Virus record (IMG/VR): IMGVR_UViG_3300043399_000889
Span: 1-26,144 of that record
DNA length: 26,144 nt
Source: a virus
Strand: one strand, 5' to 3'
The notes below the pieces were generated by a model, which was not told the DNA's origin, ran no database searches, and saw nothing but the letters and a program-made list of their open reading frames with translations. A program made the position numbers and the translations under genes. Position 1 is the stretch's first letter; each line of letters opens with the position of its first letter. Below are positions 9,691 to 16,466 of the stretch, one piece after another.

Positions 9691-11616
9691 ATGGTAGATA
9701 AAAATAAAATCATTTACTTTAACAGTAAGTTTACTGCTAAGGCACTACCTAAGACCGACGACGAAGATGAAAGCATTGAGATTGAGGGTTATGCGTCGAC
9801 AAACGACAAAGACCGTCACGGAGATGTTGTTCCAAGCAGCGTGTGGGAGAAGGGCATCAGCAATTACCTAAAGAATCCGGTAATTTTAGCCTATCATAAT
9901 CACACCTTGCCAGTCGGCAAAATGATTGACTATAAAATCGACGACAAAGGATTATGGATTAAAGCCCGTATTTCTGACGCAGCCGGCGATGTATACAAAC
10001 TAGTCAAGAAGGGTATCCTAAGTGCTTTCAGTATTGGATTCCGCATCGAAGATGCAGAGTACAATTCAGCAGCAGAGGTATTTTTAGTTAAAGAGCTGGA
10101 GCTACATGAAATTTCAGTAGTAAGTGTACCAGCAAATCAAAACACACTTTTTAGTCTTTCTAAGGCATTTGACAGCGCCGAAGAATTTGAATCTTTTAAA
10201 ATGCAATTTGCAGTCAGTAGCGACTCAGCTAAAGGGCTAGAAGCCTCTGACCAAGCAGATAGCGAAGTTAATAAGGAATGGAACATGGATCCAAAACAAT
10301 TAGAACAAATGTTGGCCGCTGCTGCTGAGAAGGCTGCTGCCCAGGCTGCTAAGGCAATCGTCGAAGCACAAGAAAAGGCTGCTGCTGAGAAGGCTGCCCA
10401 AGACAAGGCTGAGGCCGAACTACAAGCACGTATCAAGGCTGCTGTTGCTGCCGTTACTCCTGCTGAAACTGGTGCTGAGAAGCTACTGGCCGAAGTTGAG
10501 AAGCGTTTAGCTGATACACAGGCTGAAAGCAAGAAGGCTCTAGAAGGCCTAGAAACTGCTCTTAAGGAAAAGGCTGCTGAGCTAGAAGCCATTCAAAAGA
10601 GCCGTATGCAGTTCAGCGATGGCAAGGCTGGCGAAATGAGCTATGCCGACAAGGAAAAGGCAGTTCTGCTAGCTAAAATGGCTGGTAAGAGCTTAGAAAG
10701 CACCAAGTTTGGTCGCGAAATGGTTCAAAAGTATGGTGCACACGTACCTAGCGCTACTTGGGAACTAGAAGTTAGCCTAAACATGGAAAACGAAGTTCGT
10801 CGTCGTTTAGTTGTTGCTCCTACCCTACGCGGTATCCAGATGCAAACTAACGTTATGACTATCCCTGTGAACCCAGAAGCTGGCGTTGCAACATGGGTAC
10901 AGAACGCTCAGTTTGGTACTTCTAACAGTGCTGGTGGCAATGCTACTCACGCTCTAAAGGAAATCACCTTAAACGCATATAAGGTTGCTACAAACGAATA
11001 CGTTGCCTTCGAAGAAGAAGAAGACGCACTAGTAGCCATTATGCCTGTTATTCGTGATGCTATGGTTCGCCGTGTTGCTCGCGCTGTTGACCGCGCTATG
11101 CTACGTGGTGCCGGTGCCGGCGCAGACCCAGTCAAGGGCCTAGCTACTTACGACGCAAGCAGCGCCGTTACTATGGACATCAGCAACAACGACAAGTTAA
11201 CTGTTGCTCGTCTACGTGCTATGCGCCGTGATCTAGGTGCATGGGGTCTAGACCCAAGCGAACTAGTCTACATCGTTTCCACAGACGGTTACTACGACCT
11301 GTTAGACGACGACAACTTCCTAACAGTTGACAAGGTTGGCACACAAGCTACCCTATTAACTGGTCAAATTGGTAGCGTTGCTAACACTCCAGTTCTAGTT
11401 AGCGCCGAGTTCGCTGACAAGGCTGACGGTGCAGTTGGTGCAATCTGCTTTGCTCCAGGTAACTTCTTAGTTGGTAACCAGCGTGGTCTACGCGTTGACA
11501 CCGACGACTTAGTTGAGACACAGCGTCGCGTAATGGTTGCAAGCCTACGCACTGGTCTAACACAAGTTACAACTAACTTAGGTGACGGCGTAAGCGCCCT
11601 ACGTTACGTAGCTTAA
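9691..11616 (+). CDS. fused prohead protease - scaffold - major capsid protein
   Basis: This 641-residue polyprotein has three parts. Residues about 1-165 are an S78/HK97 prohead protease with H69 in AYHNHTLPVG and S114 in LSAFSIGF, plus the usual LHEISVVSVPAN end. About 199-305 is an Ala/Glu/Lys coiled coil like the HK97 delta scaffold. About 310-641 is an HK97-fold capsid subunit. AAGGAG lies 5 bases before the ATG at 9691. A second ribosome site AAGGA (10273-10277) lies 7 bases before an in-frame ATG at 10285 (residue 199), so scaffold-capsid can probably be made without the protease, keeping the protease scarce. The capsid part has a strong CTA/TTA leucine and GCT alanine preference, consistent with high expression. 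A terminator follows. Confidence 0.92.
   Translation: MVDKNKIIYFNSKFTAKALPKTDDEDESIEIEGYASTNDKDRHGDVVPSSVWEKGISNYLKNPVILAYHNHTLPVGKMIDYKIDDKGLWIKARISDAAGDVYKLVKKGILSAFSIGFRIEDAEYNSAAEVFLVKELELHEISVVSVPANQNTLFSLSKAFDSAEEFESFKMQFAVSSDSAKGLEASDQADSEVNKEWNMDPKQLEQMLAAAAEKAAAQAAKAIVEAQEKAAAEKAAQDKAEAELQARIKAAVAAVTPAETGAEKLLAEVEKRLADTQAESKKALEGLETALKEKAAELEAIQKSRMQFSDGKAGEMSYADKEKAVLLAKMAGKSLESTKFGREMVQKYGAHVPSATWELEVSLNMENEVRRRLVVAPTLRGIQMQTNVMTIPVNPEAGVATWVQNAQFGTSNSAGGNATHALKEITLNAYKVATNEYVAFEEEEDALVAIMPVIRDAMVRRVARAVDRAMLRGAGAGADPVKGLATYDASSAVTMDISNNDKLTVARLRAMRRDLGAWGLDPSELVYIVSTDGYYDLLDDDNFLTVDKVGTQATLLTGQIGSVANTPVLVSAEFADKADGAVGAICFAPGNFLVGNQRGLRVDTDDLVETQRRVMVASLRTGLTQVTTNLGDGVSALRYVA
10273..10287 (+). 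promoter_or_regulatory. internal ribosome site and start for scaffold-capsid
   Basis: AAGGA at 10273-10277, seven bases, then ATG at 10285-10287, in frame with the capsid gene (residue 199). It lies exactly between the protease linker and the coiled-coil scaffold. This is a better Shine-Dalgarno than many starts in the window. Confidence 0.65.
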
Positions 11617-11623
11617 TTCTACT

Positions 11624-11652
11624 GACAAGGATCCTAGTGATCCTTGTCTTTT
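11624..11652 (+). terminator. terminator after the capsid gene
   Basis: GACAAGGATC (11624-11633) pairs with GATCCTTGTC (11639-11648), a 10-bp stem with a 5-base loop, followed by TTTT. It probably limits transcription of the tail genes relative to the capsid. Confidence 0.85.
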
Positions 11653-11683
11653 AAATGCACTCAACAGCGTGCATTTAAAAGAC
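11646..11683 (+). repeat. second hairpin overlapping the capsid terminator
   Basis: GTCTTTTAAATGCAC (11646-11660) and its perfect complement (11669-11683) form a 15-bp stem with an 8-base loop. Its 5' arm uses the last three bases and the whole T-tract of the terminator, so the two cannot both be complete. It could act as an anti-terminator or protect the 5' end of the downstream message. Confidence 0.7.
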
Positions 11684-11700
11684 AACAAAGAGAGGCTTAA

Positions 11701-12270
11701 ATGGCAAATTTAGTTACTAAAGCAGAATACAAAGCCTACGCAGGAATTAGCTCTACAAATCATGATGCAGAAATTGATTTGTTAATCCCAAAAGTCTCGC
11801 AACTAGTTAAAACTTACTGCAACAGCGGTATCATTGACTACTACAGCGAGCAGAAAGTACAAGACTTTAACGGCGGCTATGAAGCCCTGTTGCTAAAAGA
11901 AGCCCCAGTTGTACAAGTTATTAGCGTTGAATATAGTGCCGACTACGGTCAAACTTACACAGAATTAGTTGAGTATACCGATTGGGTACTAGATCAAGAA
12001 ACTAATCAGATCGTAAGCACACAACCTACAGGATTTCCACAAAAGCTAAAAGGCTATCGCGTAAGTTACTTTGCAGGATACGAAACAACTCCTGAAGATT
12101 TAAAACTGGCCGTAATGGACTTGTTAAACTACTATCGCCGCAATGATGGTGCAGTTCACAGCAACAAAGCACCAAGTGCAAATGGTATCCAAATTGAGTA
12201 CGTTACTAACACTAACTTTCCAGCACACATTAAGCGCGTGCTAGATCAGTACAGAGTAGATTACGCATGA
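11701..12270 (+). CDS. head-tail connector (HK97 gp6-like adaptor)
   Basis: This 189-residue protein is mainly helical, opening with YKAYAGISSTNHDAEIDLLI, the pattern of gp6-like adaptors whose N-terminal helices pack under the portal. A beta-rich insert in the middle (EYTDWVLDQETNQIVS, YRVSYFAGYE) and C-terminal helices with MDLLNYYRRNDGAV follow. It would form the ring joining portal to tail. AGAGAGG precedes the ATG. Its stop overlaps the next gene's ATG (ATGA). Position directly after the capsid supports the call. Confidence 0.8.
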   Translation: MANLVTKAEYKAYAGISSTNHDAEIDLLIPKVSQLVKTYCNSGIIDYYSEQKVQDFNGGYEALLLKEAPVVQVISVEYSADYGQTYTELVEYTDWVLDQETNQIVSTQPTGFPQKLKGYRVSYFAGYETTPEDLKLAVMDLLNYYRRNDGAVHSNKAPSANGIQIEYVTNTNFPAHIKRVLDQYRVDYA

Positions 12271-13820
12271 GCAAAATAAAAGGCGAACAAGAGCTTAACA
12301 AATACGTTAATCAGGTACTTAAAAAGAGCCAAGTATTTAAACGTCTACAGAAAAATTACAGAGATACTTTAAATACAAAGTATCATATACTAGACCTTAG
12401 CTTCGACGCCTTACGCTCGGCAAACGTTAAAGACAATTCACAAGAAGAATTAGAAGTTTTTAGCGATTGCTATTATGAATTTATAGTTACCTTATCAGGC
12501 TACATTACTGCAAGAGGTTTAAATACTTACAAAAGCTTAAGTTCTATAACTATAGATAGGAAAAAGACAAAAAAGTTAAACACTTTTTTAATTGAAGAGC
12601 CTACAGTATTGGTGTCCCCTTCCTTTGGTACTGCACGCGACTATGTTTCAGCAGTATCTAAGCTAATACCAAATAATAAGTATTTTGGTATTAGTAATAG
12701 AGCACGTACGCTCGAAGAAGTTCTTCGAGAAGAGCGAAAAACAATAGAACAGTTAAAAGCAGAAGGCAGATTCTTCGACCCTAAATCTGGAATAGAATAC
12801 GAAGACGAAGCACTTACCATACAAAGAGTTCGTGCACTAAGTAACGTAGACCTTGGACATACGCCTGGTAATGAAATAGGACGAGATTCTCCACTAAAGT
12901 CTCAGATCGAAGGTGCCTTGGGTGCAAAACTAACCCCTGCCGCATTTAAGGTTATTAATAAGGCTACTGAAATACCTCAAACGCTTTTGTTTGAGGCAGA
13001 CGCAAAAATATCTGAAGCCATAACTAAAAGCTTACAAGACTTAGTTAATATACAGGCTAATTGCGTAGTAGAGTTTGAGAACCAATTACCAAAGCAGTTT
13101 TCTCAAAAATTTGGCAAAGCTGGATTTTTATCACTAACTCTACAACTGTTCACAGTAAACAACGACTTATCTAAAAGCGAGTCAGATGTAAGAAATGCGT
13201 TACTAGGTGAAATAAAAGAAGCCTTACGAAACGTAATCAAAAACATACCTGGCTCAAATACACTTGAGCAGGACTTGCAGCAGGGAACAGCAATACTCAT
13301 ACGTAATGCCATAATGGACGGTATTACAGGAAAAGGTTCCACGGCCAAATTAAAGCCACACGATAAGTTACAAGCAAAAACTCTTGAAAAGGGTGTACAA
13401 GCTAAAAAGCCTGCATCTGAAAAAGGTAGGTTTAAGTTACACGGATCAAAAACCCCAAAAGGTGGATCAGGTACCACACTTAAACAACTAGAGCCAAACT
13501 TATCTAGCTTACAACGCCTGCTAGATGCAAACTTAGTGCAACAAATAAAACAAAACATGGGCAACGGCACCAGCACTACCGTATTAAACTTGCGTAGTGG
13601 GCGCTTTGCTGAAAGTGTTAAAGTAGAGCGACTAAGCGAAAGTCGCCAAGGTATGATAACTGCTTTTTATACCTACATGAAAAATCCATATGCTACGTTT
13701 GCCGAAGGTGGACGTCAGCAAAGCCCTGCTAGCAGAAACCCTAAACTGCTGATTTCTAAGTCAATTCGCGAAATTGTCCAACAGCAGGTAGCCAACAGAT
13801 TGCGAGCAGTAAGCATATGA
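12267..13820 (+). CDS. large neck-region protein of unknown fold, 517 aa
   Basis: I do not recognise the first 400 residues, which are mostly helical and charged, with a Lys-rich patch around 380-410. The last 80 residues (RSGRFAESVKVERLSE, then a YMKNPYATFAEGGR stretch and Arg/Lys helices) recall small HK97 gp10-like neck or tail-completion proteins. In related phages this slot holds one or two proteins of 100-150 residues, so 517 is unusually long; an extra N-terminal domain may have been added. It overlaps both neighbours by ATGA, so translation is coupled from the adaptor to the tail terminator. Neck placement is inferred from position. Confidence 0.6.
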   Translation: MSKIKGEQELNKYVNQVLKKSQVFKRLQKNYRDTLNTKYHILDLSFDALRSANVKDNSQEELEVFSDCYYEFIVTLSGYITARGLNTYKSLSSITIDRKKTKKLNTFLIEEPTVLVSPSFGTARDYVSAVSKLIPNNKYFGISNRARTLEEVLREERKTIEQLKAEGRFFDPKSGIEYEDEALTIQRVRALSNVDLGHTPGNEIGRDSPLKSQIEGALGAKLTPAAFKVINKATEIPQTLLFEADAKISEAITKSLQDLVNIQANCVVEFENQLPKQFSQKFGKAGFLSLTLQLFTVNNDLSKSESDVRNALLGEIKEALRNVIKNIPGSNTLEQDLQQGTAILIRNAIMDGITGKGSTAKLKPHDKLQAKTLEKGVQAKKPASEKGRFKLHGSKTPKGGSGTTLKQLEPNLSSLQRLLDANLVQQIKQNMGNGTSTTVLNLRSGRFAESVKVERLSESRQGMITAFYTYMKNPYATFAEGGRQQSPASRNPKLLISKSIREIVQQQVANRLRAVSI

Positions 13821-14257
13821 CAAAACGAACGTCTATAACCAAAGCCCTAGCCGACAAGCTTAACACGACGCTTGACGGCACTGGTGGCTACAACACAAAC
13901 TTGCACAACAACGCGTATCCCAAGCTAAAGTTTTGGGACGAAGTGCAAGATTTTCCTAGTGTGTACTTATCACCAGGCACCGAATTGCGCGAATATCTTC
14001 CCAGCGACTTTACTTGGGGATTTTTAAACGTGTCAATCAAAGTTTACTGCAAAGGCGAAGACGCTCAGCAGGAGCTGGAAAATTTGTTGGAAGATATTGA
14101 ACGGGTTGTTGATGAAAATCGTGTACTAACCTACGACATCACCAACAATTACGAAACAACTGAAATATTAGTTCAGTCTATAACCACGGACGAAGGCCTG
14201 TTAGCCCCATATGCCGTAGGTGAAATAAACTTACAGGTGCGCTACGCACTAACTTAA
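13817..14257 (+). CDS. tail terminator protein
   Basis: A 146-residue alpha/beta protein with the order expected of tail terminators (lambda gpU type): an N-terminal helix, an FPSVYLSPGTE strand, a beta-strand FLNVSIKVYCKG, a long acidic helix (AQQELENLLEDIERVVDENR) and the C-terminal strands ITTDEGLLAPYAVGEINLQV. Such proteins cap the tail tube as a hexamer and bind the neck. The ATG overlaps the previous stop. Its place just before the tail tube gene supports the call. Confidence 0.75.
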   Translation: MTKRTSITKALADKLNTTLDGTGGYNTNLHNNAYPKLKFWDEVQDFPSVYLSPGTELREYLPSDFTWGFLNVSIKVYCKGEDAQQELENLLEDIERVVDENRVLTYDITNNYETTEILVQSITTDEGLLAPYAVGEINLQVRYALT

Positions 14258-14332
14258 TGCCGAACTCGTGGCTACAACAGATAAATGTCTAGTTAAGCCT
14301 CGTGCTTCGCGCATAAATAAAAAGGAAAGATT

Positions 14333-15493
14333 ATGGCATTAAATTTAGTCCGTAATAGTAGAGTATTCTTTACTACAAACGTTGATACTTTTGGTACAAT
14401 TGTAACTGGAGTTGGTGGTACAACAGACCATACAGCACTTTCAACTAGAGAAATTCAAGTTCTTGATGGTTTTACGTTCTCGCAAAATACTGAGCAAGAA
14501 ACAGTTACCATTAACGAAGCAGGTGCAACTCCAGTTCGTGGACAGCGTAGCTTTAACACAGCACTGGCACCAGTTGACTTCTCAATGAGCACGTATATGC
14601 GTCCTAAGAAGCTGGACAACCAAGCAGTAAAGTGCGAAGAAAGTGTGTTATGGGGTGCATTAACCAGCGTTAGTGGCAATGGCTGGACTGAGGGCAACGA
14701 CACAGTTGACAGTGGTTCTTCTAAAGCTGATTTCTTAAACAGCGACGCACACCAACTACAAAAGTTTGGTTTAATCGTTGTGCTAGACAACGTTACCTAT
14801 CTAATTCACAACTGTGTATTAACACAAGCAACTATCGACTTTGGTATTGACGCTATTGCAACTATTGCTTGGACAGGTCAAGCTGGTAGCATTGAAAAAA
14901 TTGATAACCCAACAATTGGCAGTGGAACGTTCACAGGTACACTAGTAGGCAACTTCCTACCAAAAGTAACAAATGCTCCTTATATTGCCAACAAGTTAAG
15001 CACAGCAACATTTACAAGTGCTATTAGTGGTAGTTCAGTTCCATACGTTGTACCTATTACTGGCGGTAGCTTAACTATTAACAACAATGTTACATATTTA
15101 ACTCCTGCTAACTTAGGTGTGGTTAATAAGCCTGCTACGTACTTTACAGGTACTCGTGCTATTACTGGTACGCTAAATGCTTACCTAAAAACGGGCAGCA
15201 GTACGAGTACAGATACTGGTAGCCTGCTATCAGATATGTTAGCAAACATTAACAGTAGTAACCCAACCGTAGAACCAAGCGCTGCCGTTCTTATTAACAT
15301 TGGTGGCCCAAATGCCCTAAAGGTAGTTTTAGATATGCCGACAGCTACATTCTCTGTACCAACAGTTGACGTTCAGCAGGTTGTTTCTACAACTATTAAC
15401 TTTACGGCACAAGGCGCTAGTGGCGGCAATTTTGATATTGAGCAGAAGAACGAACTAACCGTTAAGTACTACGCTCCAGAACAAGCAAGTTAA
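14333..15493 (+). CDS. major tail tube protein
   Basis: This 386-residue protein is beta-rich with many Thr, Ser, Gly and Asn, as in siphovirus tail tube subunits. It has AAGGA 6 bases before its ATG and is followed by a strong terminator, like the capsid gene. The N-terminal part (about 1-190) probably forms the tube beta-barrel. The later part (GSVPYVVPITGGSLTINNNV, then SVPTVDVQQVVSTTINFTAQ) looks like a second beta domain that would decorate the tube. It is longer than lambda gpV (246 residues). Position before the chaperone pair is diagnostic. Confidence 0.85.
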   Translation: MALNLVRNSRVFFTTNVDTFGTIVTGVGGTTDHTALSTREIQVLDGFTFSQNTEQETVTINEAGATPVRGQRSFNTALAPVDFSMSTYMRPKKLDNQAVKCEESVLWGALTSVSGNGWTEGNDTVDSGSSKADFLNSDAHQLQKFGLIVVLDNVTYLIHNCVLTQATIDFGIDAIATIAWTGQAGSIEKIDNPTIGSGTFTGTLVGNFLPKVTNAPYIANKLSTATFTSAISGSSVPYVVPITGGSLTINNNVTYLTPANLGVVNKPATYFTGTRAITGTLNAYLKTGSSTSTDTGSLLSDMLANINSSNPTVEPSAAVLINIGGPNALKVVLDMPTATFSVPTVDVQQVVSTTINFTAQGASGGNFDIEQKNELTVKYYAPEQAS

Positions 15494-15515
15494 TATTTAG
15501 TGTAATGTTTACACA

Positions 15516-15549
15516 AGAGGAGGGGTTGATCTCCCTCCTCTACTTTTTA
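15516..15549 (+). terminator. terminator after the tail tube gene
   Basis: AGAGGAGGG (15516-15524) pairs with CCCTCCTCT (15533-15541) over 9 bp with an 8-base loop, followed by ACTTTTTA. It should lower expression of the chaperones relative to the tube. Confidence 0.85.
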
Positions 15550-15567
15550 TAACCCAGGATTATAACA

Positions 15568-15975
15568 ATGACCCTAAATCTCAAAAGCTTACTAGTACCT
15601 TCCAAAGAAGTAGAAGTAGAATTTCCAGGAATGCCTGATTTTAAAATCCAGGTATGCTTCCTTTCACGTGAGACGCTGCTAAATATTCGTAAGAAGTCCA
15701 CTAAAGTAACCTTCAAGAATCGCAGCCCTCAAGAAGAGTTTAATGATGAACTGTTCTTGGAGCTATACGTACAAAATGCTATCAAGGGCTGGAGCGGCTT
15801 AAAACTCAGCTACTTAGAGCAGCTTGCGCCAGTAGACTTAACAGGCCAAGACATGAACGCCAACCTAGAGTACACGCCTGAAAATGCATTGTACTTGATG
15901 AAGAACAGCAGCGCTTTTGACAGCTTTATTAGTGAACAGGTAAACGACCTGGGAAACTTTTCGAAGAGCAGTTAA
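15568..15975 (+). CDS. tail assembly chaperone, G-type
   Basis: The 135-residue protein matches lambda gpG in position and size: between tail tube and tape measure, with a beta-rich start (VEVEFPGMPDFKIQVCFLSR) and a helical end. It would coat the tape measure during tail assembly and is not found in the mature tail. AGGAT lies 8 bases before the ATG. Near its end it carries the slippery heptamer GGGAAAC in the correct frame, giving a minor extended G-T product. After the normal frame, five codons follow before TAA. Confidence 0.85.
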   Translation: MTLNLKSLLVPSKEVEVEFPGMPDFKIQVCFLSRETLLNIRKKSTKVTFKNRSPQEEFNDELFLELYVQNAIKGWSGLKLSYLEQLAPVDLTGQDMNANLEYTPENALYLMKNSSAFDSFISEQVNDLGNFSKSS

Positions 15976-15984
15976 TCGAACTGC
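15951..15984 (+). promoter_or_regulatory. -1 ribosomal frameshift site
   Basis: GGGAAAC (15951-15957) is read as G GGA AAC in the G frame, the X XXY YYZ pattern. Ten bases later GCAGTT (15968-15973) pairs with AACTGC (15979-15984) around a 5-base loop, a likely stimulator. After a -1 slip, reading continues as LFEEQLIELRKMLVSYF into the downstream frame. Confidence 0.85.
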
Positions 15985-16337
15985 GTAAAATGTTGGTAAG
16001 CTACTTTCAAAATAGTGGTGCAGGTATGACCCGCGACCAGTACTTTGAAATGTGCGAAATGCTAGGCAGCGAACCCATTGACAGTGAAATACCTGTTGAA
16101 CTAGACGACTTTCCTTCAGAAGTACATCAAGCGTTTGGTATTTACAGAATGCTAAGCGATAACTGGGAAGGAATGAGTGGTCAATACATGGGTAAAATAT
16201 TTACTGGTATAAGAGACATACTAGAAGTTGCTCAAGTAGATCCGCAAGACCAATATTTTACTATATCATTGTGTAGGCTCATAGACGATGTGCGTATGCA
16301 AGAAATCAATAAAAAACAACAAAAGCCCGCTAGTTAA
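15957..16337 (+). CDS. tail assembly chaperone, T part, made as G-T fusion
   Basis: This frame is entered by -1 slippage at 15951-15957 and adds 126 residues to the first 130 of G, giving a 256-residue G-T protein (15568-16337). An ATG at 15990 exists inside it, but without a convincing ribosome site, so separate translation is less likely. The T part has MTRDQYFEMCEMLGSEP and a helical C-terminus, as lambda gpT-like parts do, and would recruit tail tube subunits to the chaperone-coated tape measure. The last codons form one arm of the terminator 16324-16355. Confidence 0.85.
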   Translation, partial: LFEEQLIELRKMLVSYFQNSGAGMTRDQYFEMCEMLGSEPIDSEIPVELDDFPSEVHQAFGIYRMLSDNWEGMSGQYMGKIFTGIRDILEVAQVDPQDQYFTISLCRLIDDVRMQEINKKQQKPAS

Positions 16338-16355
16338 CGCTACGCGGGCTTTTTT
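16324..16355 (+). terminator. terminator overlapping the end of the G-T gene
   Basis: AGCCCGC (16324-16330) pairs with GCGGGCT (16344-16350), 7 bp, followed by five more T. The 5' arm is inside the coding sequence and the stop codon lies in the loop. A promoter follows 20 bases later. Confidence 0.85.
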
Positions 16356-16371
16356 ACGCATAAAATTTTTT

Positions 16372-16416
16372 GCATTGACACCACTATGCCTGTATGATAT
16401 AATGGTGATATTTGCA
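16372..16416 (+). promoter_or_regulatory. consensus sigma-70 promoter before the tape measure gene
   Basis: TTGACA (16375-16380), 17 bases, TATAAT (16398-16403), with GCA before the -35 and ATATTTGCA (16408-16416) 4 bases after the -10. The layout is the same as at 7997-8041. It gives a leader of about 55 bases with a GCTCA/TGAGC stem before the AGGAGA ribosome site. Confidence 0.85.
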
Positions 16417-16466
16417 AGCTCACGCTAAATTTTTTGGGTTTGAGCAAAAGGTAGCCAGGAGAAACT

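Noticed and set aside
10137-10592. Ala/Ser-rich minus-strand frame inside the capsid gene
   Set aside because: It is the complement of the Ala/Glu/Lys scaffold codons and has no start signal.
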